Positions 15,592-25,621 of a DNA stretch of 64,000 nt are shown here, piece after piece. This stretch comes from Mitsuaria sp. PDC51 (GTDB taxonomy: Bacteria > Pseudomonadota > Gammaproteobacteria > Burkholderiales > Burkholderiaceae_C), in contig NZ_FOZE01000001.1 of NCBI RefSeq assembly GCF_900113225.1, forward strand, positions 1,736,001 to 1,800,000. Direction: 5' to 3'. The translations under genes and the position numbers were made by a program. Numbering within the stretch: position 1 is the first letter of the stretch; each line of letters starts with the position of its first letter. The notes under the pieces were generated by a model. That model searched no databases. It was given only the letters and a program-made list of their open reading frames with translations, and was not told where the DNA came from.

Positions 15592-16827
15592 TCAGGCGGC
15601 GGCCGGGACCGGGCGGCGCGCGATCGCGGACTCGCGCACCGGCAGGTTGGCCAGCATCGCCATCACGCCCAGCGCGATCGCCAGGTACCAGACGACGTCG
15701 TAGGACCCGGTCGCGTCGTAGAGCTTGCCGCCCAGCCAGACGCCCAGGAAGGAGCCGATCTGGTGGCTGAAGAACACGAAGCCGCCCAGCATCGACATGT
15801 GCTGCACGCCGAAGATCTGCGCCACGATGGCGTTGGTCGGCGGCACGGTGGACAGCCACAGCACGCCCATCACGGCGGCGAAGGCGTAGACGCTGGCCGG
15901 CGTCAGCGGCACGTTCAGGAAGATCAGGATCGCGATCGAGCGCAGCAGGTAGATGGCCGAGAGCAGGTAGCGCTTGGGCAGTCTCTGGCCCAGCGTGCCG
16001 GCCGCGTAGGTGCCGAAGACATTGAAGAGCCCGATCAACGCCAGCGCGTTGGTGGCGACCTGCGGCGTCAGGCCGTGGTCCTTCAGGTAGCTGGGCATGT
16101 GCACGCCGATGAACACGACCTGGAAGCCGCAGACGAAATAACCCAGCATCAGGAGCTGGAAGCTGCGGTAGCCGAAGGCCTCGCGCAGGGCCTGGCCGAT
16201 GCTCTGGTGGTGCGCGCCGTGGGCGGCGTCCCGGGCCGGTTCGCGCAGGCCGAAGGCCAGGGGCACGATCAGGCAGGCGGCGATCGCCAGCACGAACAGC
16301 GCGTTCTGCCAGCCGCTGTAGCCGATCAGCCAGTTCTCGACCGGCACCATCAGGAACTGGCCGAAGGAACCGGCTGCCGCCGCGACGCCCATCGCCCAGG
16401 AGCGCTTCTCCGGCGCGACGTTGCGGCCGATGACGCCGTAGACCACCGCGTAGGTGGTGCCCGACTGCGCCAGGCCGATCAGCACGCCGGCGCTGCCCAG
16501 GAAGCCGGCGGCGGTCGTGGAGACGGCCATCAGCGCCAGGCCGGCCGCGTAGAGGAAGGCGCCGGCGACCAGCACCCGCAGCGCGCCGAAGCGGTCGGCC
16601 AGCATGCCCGCGAACGGCCCGGCGGCGCCCCAGGCGATGTTCTGGACGGCCAGCGCCAGCGAGAAGGCTTCGCGCGTCCAGCCGCGGTCCATCGTCACCG
16701 GCGTCAGCCACAGCCCGAAGCCGTGGCGGATGCCCATCGACAGCGTGACGATCGCGGCGCCGCAGATCAGCACCTGCTGCAGCGACAGCGTGCGGGACGA
16801 GGAGGGGGAGGTCGGGATCGCGCTCAT
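15592..16827 (-). CDS. MFS transporter (monocarboxylate/oxalate-formate antiporter-like)
   Basis: A 411-residue major facilitator with about 12 membrane helices. The loop 2-3 signature appears as GMLADRFGALRVLVAG, and the second half has GTLGQRLPKRYLL. The fold and the start (GIRHGFGLWLTPVTMDRGW) resemble the OFA and monocarboxylate branch of MFS, so an organic acid is a plausible substrate. ATG 16827 is chosen because a TACATT -10 box ends six bases before it; upstream extensions would lie in the promoter. No Shine-Dalgarno sequence is seen, so the mRNA may be leaderless. Confidence 0.88.
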   Translation of the reverse strand: MSAIPTSPSSSRTLSLQQVLICGAAIVTLSMGIRHGFGLWLTPVTMDRGWTREAFSLALAVQNIAWGAAGPFAGMLADRFGALRVLVAGAFLYAAGLALMAVSTTAAGFLGSAGVLIGLAQSGTTYAVVYGVIGRNVAPEKRSWAMGVAAAAGSFGQFLMVPVENWLIGYSGWQNALFVLAIAACLIVPLAFGLREPARDAAHGAHHQSIGQALREAFGYRSFQLLMLGYFVCGFQVVFIGVHMPSYLKDHGLTPQVATNALALIGLFNVFGTYAAGTLGQRLPKRYLLSAIYLLRSIAILIFLNVPLTPASVYAFAAVMGVLWLSTVPPTNAIVAQIFGVQHMSMLGGFVFFSHQIGSFLGVWLGGKLYDATGSYDVVWYLAIALGVMAMLANLPVRESAIARRPVPAAA

Positions 16828-16833
16828 CCGGGC

Positions 16834-16839
16834 AATGTA
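16834..16839 (-). promoter_or_regulatory. -10 box of the MFS gene
   Basis: TACATT on the minus strand, with only six bases between it and the ATG at 16827. Confidence 0.45.
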
Positions 16840-16931
16840 ATGGCTTCGGGTCGGCTTGGCTGACACCTGAATGACGCACATCCCCCGCAAGGGGCGGCCC
16901 GGTCGGCGGGATCCGCCCGGTCAGTCGCGCC

Positions 16932-18383
16932 TCAGCCGGACTTGCCCGCAGCCGGCTTGGCCTTGCCCTTGGCCGGGGTCGACTTCTTCGTGCCGCGGGT
17001 GCCGGCCTTCTTGCCGGTCGCCTTCTTCTTGCCGGGGGCCGCGTTGAGGGCGTTGTTCTCCTCGCCGGCGGTGGCGGCCACGTCGTCCAGCTGGGTCAGC
17101 ACGCGGCCCTGCTTGATGCGCAGCAACGGCTTGTCCAGCGCGTCCAGGTCCTCGAGCGGATTGCCGATCAGCACCAGGAAGCTGGCCTCGCAGCCGGGCT
17201 GGAAGCAGCCGAGCTTGCGCTGCGGGAACAGCGCCCGCGGCGTGTCGACGGTGGCCAGGCGCAGCAGCGCGGCCTTGTCGAGCACGCCGAGCTGGTCCAG
17301 GTGGTGCAGCTCGTTGAGCGCATTGCCGGTGAACAGGTCCGAGCCGACCAGCAGCCGCGCGCCGGCCGCCTTCAGGCGTTCCAGGTTCTGCTTCTGGACC
17401 GCCTCGATCCGCGCCAGCAGCTCCGGCGCCGGCTGGAACAGCCGCGTCGCGACGGTGGCGGTGACGATGCCGACCTGCTTCTCGGCGGCCAGCGCGGCGA
17501 CCTCGGGCGGGATCAGGTGGGTCTCCGGCGCCTCGCCGTGCTGGGGGAAGTAGCCCGGCAGCTCGGCGATGAAGTCGGCGCCGGCGCGCACCGCCGCGGC
17601 GAAGTCGGCGACGCTTTCGATGTGGACCACCACGCGGCGCTGCTCGGCATGGGCGCGGCGCACGACCTCGGCCACGACCTCGGGCGTCACGCCCAGCCGG
17701 CCGCGCAACTCGGGCTGCTGGCGCAGCTCGGGGCGGTCGTGGTAGCTCATGATGACCTTCACCAGGTCGCTGTGGCGGCCGGCGATCAGCGGCCACTTCC
17801 TGGCCACGTCGTCGGGCGAGTCCATCACCAGCACCGCCTTGTCGACGATCTGGTCCAGCGTCATCGGCGGCGTGCCCGACTGCAGCATCGCCAGCGGCTG
17901 GCCGTCCGACGAGGTGATGCAGGCGGTGGCGAAGAGCACGTCCGGCGTTTCCGGCTGCGAGATCCGGGCGCGGATCGGATCGATCGCGGCCGGATCGGCG
18001 CACAGCATCGCGGCGTAGAACACGCCGTCGCGCAGGTAATCCTGGCCGAACTTGTCCAGGCCCCAGGCGCCCTGCAGGTTGTGGTTGTGGGCGTCGGCGA
18101 GCGGCGCGACCAGCGTCTGGCCGCGCAGTTCCAGCAGCCGGTTGACCTTGCGCGGGCGCTTCTCGACGAAACGGCCGTCCTCGACATAGAGGGTCCCGCT
18201 CTGCAGCTTCTCGCCGTCGAACCAGCGCGCGTGGCGCAGCTCCATCGCCATCTCGGGACTGGCCTTGAAGTCCTCCGCCCGGGCCGGGCCTCCCACGAGC
18301 AGCGCGCTCAGGGCCACGGCGAGCGGCGCCAGCAAGGCCCGCACGGGGCGGACGGCGTGGAGGGGGCGGGACGGGGCGGGCAT
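16932..18383 (-). CDS. Secreted amidohydrolase with a Lys/Ala-rich C-terminal tail
   Basis: A 483-residue metal-dependent hydrolase. Residues 1-36 form a signal peptide (ARA-ED cleavage), so the enzyme works in the periplasm or outside. The amidohydrolase metal motif is DAHNH (His98, His100), with later HIESVADF and the final Asp in LLVGSDLF. The last 36 residues are a histone-H1-like tail of Lys, Ala, Gly, Pro and Thr (KKKATGKKAGTRGTKKS and onward). This tail is unusual for an exported enzyme and could bind anionic polymers. The substrate is unknown; an imidazolonepropionase-like cyclic amide is one option. An upstream in-frame ATG adds 20 residues but spoils the signal peptide. Confidence 0.82.
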   Translation of the reverse strand: MPAPSRPLHAVRPVRALLAPLAVALSALLVGGPARAEDFKASPEMAMELRHARWFDGEKLQSGTLYVEDGRFVEKRPRKVNRLLELRGQTLVAPLADAHNHNLQGAWGLDKFGQDYLRDGVFYAAMLCADPAAIDPIRARISQPETPDVLFATACITSSDGQPLAMLQSGTPPMTLDQIVDKAVLVMDSPDDVARKWPLIAGRHSDLVKVIMSYHDRPELRQQPELRGRLGVTPEVVAEVVRRAHAEQRRVVVHIESVADFAAAVRAGADFIAELPGYFPQHGEAPETHLIPPEVAALAAEKQVGIVTATVATRLFQPAPELLARIEAVQKQNLERLKAAGARLLVGSDLFTGNALNELHHLDQLGVLDKAALLRLATVDTPRALFPQRKLGCFQPGCEASFLVLIGNPLEDLDALDKPLLRIKQGRVLTQLDDVAATAGEENNALNAAPGKKKATGKKAGTRGTKKSTPAKGKAKPAAGKSG

Positions 18384-18631
18384 GAAACCGGGGAGGGCGA
18401 CGGTGGGGGAGTGCGGCGGACCCCCGGTAGCGGGGCCCGACAAGCCGGGAAGCGGCGGATGCTACGACAGCGCCTCCCGCTCGCCGGCGTCCGATCGGTA
18501 ACCGGACGTGCCGCCGCGCACCCGCCGTGCGGCATGCGCGCGGCCTTCCCACGCAGGCCCCGCTTCCGAGGGGAAACCCCCATGGGAGCGACCCCTGCCA
18601 TCCGGCGTCAGGGAGCGTCACCGACGCTGCA

Positions 18632-18637
18632 TAGAAT
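18632..18637 (+). promoter_or_regulatory. -10 box of parE
   Basis: TAGAAT lies eight bases before the parE ATG. No -35 and no ribosome-binding site are apparent, so the message may begin at or beside the start codon. The rest of the 262-base gap upstream (18384-18631) shows nothing recognisable. Confidence 0.5.
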
Positions 18638-18645
18638 CCCGCCCC

Positions 18646-20634
<1,989 letters not shown>

Positions 20635-20644
20635 GGACCCTATG

Positions 20645-20798
20645 CCCCCACGCTCACTTCGTTCGCTGCCCCCCGAGGGGGTGCTCAACGCCCTTCGGGC
20701 GGCCGGGCGGGCGTTGGACGATGCGCCCCCACGCTCACTTCGTTCGCTGCCCCCCGAGGGGGCGCTCAACGCCCTTCGGGCGGCCGGGCGGGCGTTGA
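20645..20798. repeat. Two tandem copies of an 81-bp intergenic repeat
   Basis: Two nearly identical 73-bp units (20645-20717 and 20726-20798, one base different) in the same orientation with a period of 81 bp, between parE and the acetyltransferase gene. Each unit contains CGCTCACTTCGTTCGCTGC, a CCCCCCGAGGGGG palindrome and a large inverted repeat from CAACGCCC to GGGCGTT. Elements of this kind are scattered between genes in related Burkholderiales. Strong hairpins here could reduce readthrough or protect the parE mRNA 3' end. Confidence 0.85.
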
Positions 20799-20805
20799 GG
20801 CCGAC

Positions 20806-21366
20806 ATGGCCAGCACCGTGATGCAAGACCACCGCGTCACCCTGCGACCGACGATGCTGTCCGACCTGGACTTCGTCGTCGGCGTGGAGCAGGACGCGGG
20901 CAACCGGCCCTTCATCACGCCCTGGGAGCGCACGCAGCACGAGGGCGCCATCCGCTTTCCGGACGCGCGCCACTTCATCGTCGAGCTGGATGCCGAGCGT
21001 GCCGGCTTCGTGATCCTGCAGGGCTGCCGCAATCCCAACCGCTCGGTGGAGCTCAAGCGCATCGTGCTCGGTCCGAAGGGGCAGGGCGTGGGGCGGGTGT
21101 GCGTGCGGCTGCTCAAGAAGATGGCCTTCGCGCAGCTGGGCGCGCACCGCTTCTGGCTGGATGTGAAGGGCCGCAATACGCGGGCCCAGGCGCTGTATCG
21201 CAGCGAGGGCTACGTCGAGGAGGGCCGGCTGCGCGAATGCGTGCGCGCCGAGCCGCTGCCCGACGCGCAGGGCGTGATGGGCGAGGGCTTCGACGACCTG
21301 ATCGTGATGTCGCTGCTCAAGCGCGAGTTCGAGGCGCGCGTGGCGCAGGGGCTGGAGCCGTCATGA
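20806..21366 (+). CDS. GNAT-family N-acetyltransferase
   Basis: A 186-residue acetyltransferase of the RimJ/RimL-like branch. The acetyl-CoA site is seen in LKRIVLGPKGQGVGRVCVRLL (the Q/R-x-x-G-x-G/A pattern), followed by the conserved HRFWLDVKGRNTRAQALYRSEGYVEEG region. The acceptor is not known. It lies between parE and a lytic transglycosylase, and its stop overlaps the start of the latter (ATGA), so the two are translationally coupled and the block probably reaches parC. Confidence 0.88.
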   Translation: MASTVMQDHRVTLRPTMLSDLDFVVGVEQDAGNRPFITPWERTQHEGAIRFPDARHFIVELDAERAGFVILQGCRNPNRSVELKRIVLGPKGQGVGRVCVRLLKKMAFAQLGAHRFWLDVKGRNTRAQALYRSEGYVEEGRLRECVRAEPLPDAQGVMGEGFDDLIVMSLLKREFEARVAQGLEPS

Positions 21367-22094
21367 GCCACGGCCGCGGCCCCACGACGCGCGGCGTGCG
21401 GCTGCGCAAGCGCCTGGCGCTGAGCATCGCCGTGGCCTTCGCGGCCAAGCTGACGCCCGCGCATGCGGAGCTGTGGGGCTACGTGGACGCCGACGGCATC
21501 GCGCACTTCGCGCCGACGCAGGTCGATGGCCGCTTCCAGCCGGTGATGTCGCCGCTCAGCGGCATCCAGCGCGTGCCCGGCAAGACCGACCACGGCCAGC
21601 GCATGCTGACCTGGCTGGACATCGCCCCCGAGGTCAAGGCGGTGCAGCCCTACCTGCGCGAGGCCGCGGCGGCGACCGGCGTGGATGCCGAACTGCTGAA
21701 GGCCATCATCGCGGTCGAGTCCGGCTTCCGGCCGGAAGCGGTGTCGCCGCGCGGCGCGTCCGGGCTGATGCAGATCACGCCGGCCACGGCCCAGCGCTAC
21801 GCCACCGCGGAGGAACTGCGGCGGCCACTGCACCTGCTGGAGCCGCGGACCAACGTGATGATCGGCGCGCGCATGCTGGCGGACCTGACGCGGCGCTTCG
21901 GCCGGCTGGACGCGGCGCTGGCGGCCTGGAACGCCGGGGAAGGCGCGGTGCGGCGGGCCGGCGGGCAGATGCCCGACATCGACGAGACCCAGGCCCATGT
22001 GCACCTGGTGCTGGAGCTGTACTGGGCGCTGCTGCAGCGCAGCCTCGGCGCCCGGGCCCGGCAACTGACGATGGTCGCCACGCCGCTCGAGTGA
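21363..22094 (+). CDS. Lytic transglycosylase, SLT domain
   Basis: A 243-residue periplasmic murein-cleaving enzyme. A signal peptide (about 1-32, AHA-E) is followed by a DUF4124-like WGYVDADGIAHFAP segment. The SLT domain begins near residue 110: the catalytic Glu is in AIIAVESGFRPEAVS, then GASGLMQITPATA, the MIGARML helix and the AAWNAGEGAV motif. It should cut glycan strands to give 1,6-anhydro ends. The position next to parE and parC may link murein remodelling to division but could be incidental. Confidence 0.93.
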   Translation: MSHGRGPTTRGVRLRKRLALSIAVAFAAKLTPAHAELWGYVDADGIAHFAPTQVDGRFQPVMSPLSGIQRVPGKTDHGQRMLTWLDIAPEVKAVQPYLREAAAATGVDAELLKAIIAVESGFRPEAVSPRGASGLMQITPATAQRYATAEELRRPLHLLEPRTNVMIGARMLADLTRRFGRLDAALAAWNAGEGAVRRAGGQMPDIDETQAHVHLVLELYWALLQRSLGARARQLTMVATPLE

Positions 22095-22151
22095 GCGGGC
22101 GCGGCGACCGAGGATTTCCCAAGAAGATTCGAACGACCGGCGCAGGCCGGC

Positions 22152-24506
22152 ATGAGAGAGATGACGCAAGAGACCTTTGATTTCGAGACGCCGGGCCAGC
22201 CGGGCGGCGGACAGGCGCCGTCGGGCGACGCGCTGACGCTGGCGCAGTACGCGCAGCAGGCCTACCTGGAATACGCGCTGTCGGTGGTGAAGGGCCGGGC
22301 GCTGCCCACCTACAGCGACGGCCAGAAGCCGGTGCAGCGCCGCATCCTCTACACGATGGAGCGGCTGGGCCTGGGCTTCGCCGGCGCCACCGGCGCCAAG
22401 GCGGTCAAGAGCGCCCGCGTGGTCGGCGAGGTGCTGGGCAAGTACCACCCGCACGGCGACCAGGCCGCCTACGACGCGATGGTGCGCATGGCCCAGGACT
22501 TCAGCCAGCGCTATCCGCTGGTGGACGGGCAGGGCAACTTCGGCAGCCGCGACGGCGACAACGCCGCGGCGATGCGCTACACGGAAGCCCGGCTGTCGAT
22601 CTACTCGCGGCTGCTGCTGGACGAGCTCGACCAGGGCACGGTCGATTTCCAGCCCAACTACGACGGCTCCGAGAACGAGCCGCGCGAGCTGCCGGCGCGC
22701 CTGCCCTTCGTGCTGCTGAACGGCGCGTCGGGCATCGCGGTGGGCATGGCCACGGAAGTGCCCAGCCACAACCTGCGCGAGGTGGCGGAAGCGGCGGTGC
22801 TGCTGCTCAAGCGCCCGGACGCGGGCGACGACGAGCTCTATGCCGCGATCCAGGGCCCCGACTACCCGGGCGGCGGCCAGCTCATCAGCTCGGCCGAGGA
22901 GATCCGCGCCGCCTACAACACCGGCCGCGGCAGCCTGAAGCTGCGCGCGCGCTGGAAGATCGAAGACCTCGCGCGCGGCCAGTGGCAACTGGTCGTGACC
23001 GAGCTGCCGCAGGGCGTCAGCACGGCCAAGGTGCTCGAGGAAATCGAGGAGCTGACCAACCCCAAGGTCAAGACCGGCAAGAAGACGGTCACGCCGGAGC
23101 AGCTGCAGCTCAAGGCCTCGGTGCTGGCGGTGCTGGACAAGGCCCGCGACGAATCCAACAAGGACGCGCCGGTGCGCCTGGTGCTGGAGCCCAAGAGCCG
23201 CACCATCGAGCAGCAGGACCTGATCAACACGCTGCTGGCGCACACCAGCCTGGAGACCTCGGCGCCGCTGAACCTGACCATGGTCGGCGACGACGGCCGC
23301 CCGGTGCAGAAGACGCTGCGCAAGATCCTGACCGAATGGATCGGCTTCCGTCTCAACACGGTGACGCGCCGCACGCAGCACCGCCTGGACAAGGTCCGCG
23401 ACCGCATCCACATCCTGGAAGGCCGGCACGAGATCCTGCTGCACATCGACGAGGTCATCGCGCTGATCCGTCACTCCGACGAGCCCAAGCCGGCGCTGAT
23501 CGAGCGCTTCAAGCTCAGTGAGCGCCAGGCCGACGACATCCTCGAGATCCGGCTGCGCCAACTCGCGCGCCTGGAGTTCATCAAGATCGAGCAGGAGCTC
23601 AAGGGCCTGCGCGAGGAGGCCGGCAAGCTCGAGGAAATCCTGTCCAACCCGTCGGTGCTGCGCCGCACGGTGGTCAAGGAGATCGAGTCGGACGCCAAGC
23701 AGTACGGCGACGAGCGCCGCACGCTGATCCAGGAGGACAAGCGTGCCGTGGCCGAGGTGCGCATCGTCGACGAGCCGGTGACGGTCGTCGTCAGCCTGAA
23801 GGGCTGGGTGCGCGCGCTCAAGGGCCATGAGGTCGATCCGGCGGCGCTGGCCTTCAAGTCGGGCGACTCGCTCTACGGCGTGTTCCCGTGCCGCAGCGTC
23901 GATCCGCTGGTGGTGCTGGGCAGCAACGGCCGGGCCTACTCGGTCCCTGTTTCGGCGCTGCCGGGCGGCCGCGGCGACGGCCAGCCGATCACGACGCTGA
24001 TCGAGCTGGAATCCGGCAGCCAGATCGCCCATTACTTCGCCGGCGCGGCGACGCAGAAGCTGCTGCTCGCGGGCACCGGCGGCTTCGGCCTGGTGGCCGA
24101 GGTCGGCGACCTGGTCGGCCGCCAGAAGGCCGGCAAGGGCTTCCTGAGCCTGGAAGGCGAGGAGCGGCCGCTGCCGCCGGCGGTGGTGCCGGCCGGCGAA
24201 GTCGCCGGGGTGCAGGTGGCCTGCCTCTCGATGGCGGGGCGGCTGCTGACCTTCGCGATCGACGAGCTCAAGCACCAGCCCAAGGGCGGCCGCGGCCTGA
24301 CGCTGATCGACCTGGACGCCAAGGACGCGCTGGTGAGCGTCGCGGCCTTCACCAACCAGCTCCTGGTCAGCGGGACGGCGCGCGGCGGCAAGGCCAAGGA
24401 GGAACCGCTGAAGGGCATGGCCCTGGCCGGTTACGCCGGCAAGCGCGCCAAGAAGGGCAAGGCCTGTGACCTGATGCAGAAGCCGATGCGGGTGACGGCG
24501 GCCTGA
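22152..24506 (+). CDS. parC: DNA topoisomerase IV subunit A
   Basis: A 784-residue cleavage and religation subunit. The winged-helix active site has the catalytic Tyr143 in AMRYTEARL. The quinolone-resistance region reads [16 protein letters not shown], with Gln104 where E. coli ParC has Ser80 and Asp108 at its Glu84. A tower and a coiled-coil gate follow, then a C-terminal DNA-wrapping domain of degenerate blades without a GyrA box. The partner parE is upstream in the same direction. A second Met three residues in is an alternative start. Confidence 0.95.
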   Translation: MREMTQETFDFETPGQPGGGQAPSGDALTLAQYAQQAYLEYALSVVKGRALPTYSDGQKPVQRRILYTMERLGLGFAGATGAKAVKSARVVGEVLGKYHPHGDQAAYDAMVRMAQDFSQRYPLVDGQGNFGSRDGDNAAAMRYTEARLSIYSRLLLDELDQGTVDFQPNYDGSENEPRELPARLPFVLLNGASGIAVGMATEVPSHNLREVAEAAVLLLKRPDAGDDELYAAIQGPDYPGGGQLISSAEEIRAAYNTGRGSLKLRARWKIEDLARGQWQLVVTELPQGVSTAKVLEEIEELTNPKVKTGKKTVTPEQLQLKASVLAVLDKARDESNKDAPVRLVLEPKSRTIEQQDLINTLLAHTSLETSAPLNLTMVGDDGRPVQKTLRKILTEWIGFRLNTVTRRTQHRLDKVRDRIHILEGRHEILLHIDEVIALIRHSDEPKPALIERFKLSERQADDILEIRLRQLARLEFIKIEQELKGLREEAGKLEEILSNPSVLRRTVVKEIESDAKQYGDERRTLIQEDKRAVAEVRIVDEPVTVVVSLKGWVRALKGHEVDPAALAFKSGDSLYGVFPCRSVDPLVVLGSNGRAYSVPVSALPGGRGDGQPITTLIELESGSQIAHYFAGAATQKLLLAGTGGFGLVAEVGDLVGRQKAGKGFLSLEGEERPLPPAVVPAGEVAGVQVACLSMAGRLLTFAIDELKHQPKGGRGLTLIDLDAKDALVSVAAFTNQLLVSGTARGGKAKEEPLKGMALAGYAGKRAKKGKACDLMQKPMRVTAA

Positions 24507-24557
24507 GCGCCGGTCGGGGCGCCGGCGACGCACGCTGGCATGCCTGATTCAGGCACG

Positions 24558-24585
24558 CAGGGGACAAGCGTGTCCCCTGTTTCTT
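24558..24585 (+). terminator. Terminator of parC
   Basis: CAGGGGACA-AGCG-TGTCCCCTG, a 9-bp perfect stem with a tetraloop, followed by TTTCTT. A 15-base inverted repeat TGCCTGA-T-TCAGGCA lies just before it (24541-24555). Confidence 0.88.
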
Positions 24586-24693
24586 ACCGCTGTGACGCGC
24601 CGCAACAAAAGTCGCGGGTTTGTGCAAGACACGAACGCATGCTGCGGTGCAAACTTCCTCACGAATCAACTCGTTTTTCGGGATGGGAGCAGC

Positions 24694-25188
24694 ATGAAGT
24701 TCAAGTCTCTCGCCGTGGCGCTGGCCGCGGCCCTGATCGGTGGCGCCGCCGCTGCGTCGACGCTGGATCCGGTGTTCGTCACGCCGACCAACGGCAGTTT
24801 CTCGGACGTGGTCCTGGGCAGCTTCACCCTGACGCAAGCGTCGGACGTGACGGGCTCGGTGTTCGCCGCGACCTCGATCGACTTCGGCGGCGGCTTCACG
24901 CTGCCGCTGCAGTCGGTGAGCTTCAGCTTCGCCGGCCTGAATGGCACCGGCCTGGCGGTGAGCGACCTGGATGCCAGCGCGGGCGGCTTCCGCTATGCCA
25001 ACCTGGCCGCGGGCACTTACCAGCTGATCGCCAGCGGCTCGCTGGGCGGCAGCGGCTTTGGCAACGTCGCCGTGCTGTCGACGACGGTCAATGCCGTCGC
25101 GGCCGCGGTGCCGGAACCGGCCACCTACGCCCTGATGCTGGCCGGCATCGGCGCCCTGGGCGTCGCCGCCCGCCGCCGTCGCGCCTGA
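24694..25188 (+). CDS. PEP-CTERM-anchored exported protein
   Basis: A 164-residue secreted protein. A signal peptide covers about residues 1-21. The body (about 22-135) is a Gly/Ser/Thr-rich beta structure with FTLTQASDVTGSVFA and a late FRYANLAAGTYQLIASGS strand, like PEP-CTERM FxDxF proteins. The C-terminus is a classic sorting signal: VPEPATYALM, a hydrophobic helix, then RRRRA. An exosortase encoded elsewhere should cleave after the PEP box. Such proteins usually go to the cell surface with exopolysaccharide. The ATG is preceded by GGGAGC. Confidence 0.9.
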   Translation: MKFKSLAVALAAALIGGAAAASTLDPVFVTPTNGSFSDVVLGSFTLTQASDVTGSVFAATSIDFGGGFTLPLQSVSFSFAGLNGTGLAVSDLDASAGGFRYANLAAGTYQLIASGSLGGSGFGNVAVLSTTVNAVAAAVPEPATYALMLAGIGALGVAARRRRA

Positions 25189-25245
25189 GCGCTCCGCCGC
25201 GTCATCGGACGCGGCGTCCTCGCTCGAGCGAGGTCTCCCTGCGAA

Positions 25246-25276
25246 GCATCGCGCCCTCCCGGCGCGATGCTTTTTT
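25246..25276 (+). terminator. Terminator of the PEP-CTERM gene
   Basis: GCATCGCGCC-CTCCC-GGCGCGATGC followed by T6. Directly after it comes CATTGGGGCGGCGC, one of the recurrent tags described in the findings. Confidence 0.93.
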
Positions 25277-25294
25277 CATTGGGGCGGCGCAAAT

Positions 25295-25621
25295 TCATTG
25301 CGCCGCGACGCGGCGCGGCCACAGCCCTCGCAGCCAGCGCGGCCGCCACGACAGGGTAGCCGCGATCGCTACCGCGCCGCCGGCCAGCAGCATCAGCCAC
25401 ACGAGCACCGCCATCGTCGGATGGTCCGCCCCGAGGCACAGCCCCAGCGACGCGGCAAGCGCCAGCGCGCCCGCCACGCGCAGTGCGCGCGCCAGCGACG
25501 GCGGCGGGGCGGCATCGCCATGGACCTGTTCCCAATGCGTGTCCATCGCCAGCGCCAGCCAGCCGAAGCCGAGCACGGCGCTGACCGCGGCACCGGTGAG
25601 CAGCCAGGCCGGCTCAACCAT
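25295..25621 (-). CDS. DUF3325 membrane protein
   Basis: A 108-residue protein with three membrane helices (about 5-24, 46-62 and 68-88). It is last in a three-gene minus-strand operon with a PepSY protein and a DUF3649 protein. This trio commonly accompanies TonB-dependent siderophore uptake, so an accessory role in ferric-siderophore reduction or export is likely. Its ATG overlaps the PepSY stop by 8 bases, so translation is coupled. No catalytic residue is recognisable. Confidence 0.85.
   Translation of the reverse strand: MVEPAWLLTGAAVSAVLGFGWLALAMDTHWEQVHGDAAPPPSLARALRVAGALALAASLGLCLGADHPTMAVLVWLMLLAGGAVAIAATLSWRPRWLRGLWPRRVAAQ

Noticed and set aside
21210-24533. A minus-strand open frame of about 1,100 codons opposite parC
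   Set aside because: Same cause: it mirrors parC and the upstream genes and has no recognisable domain.
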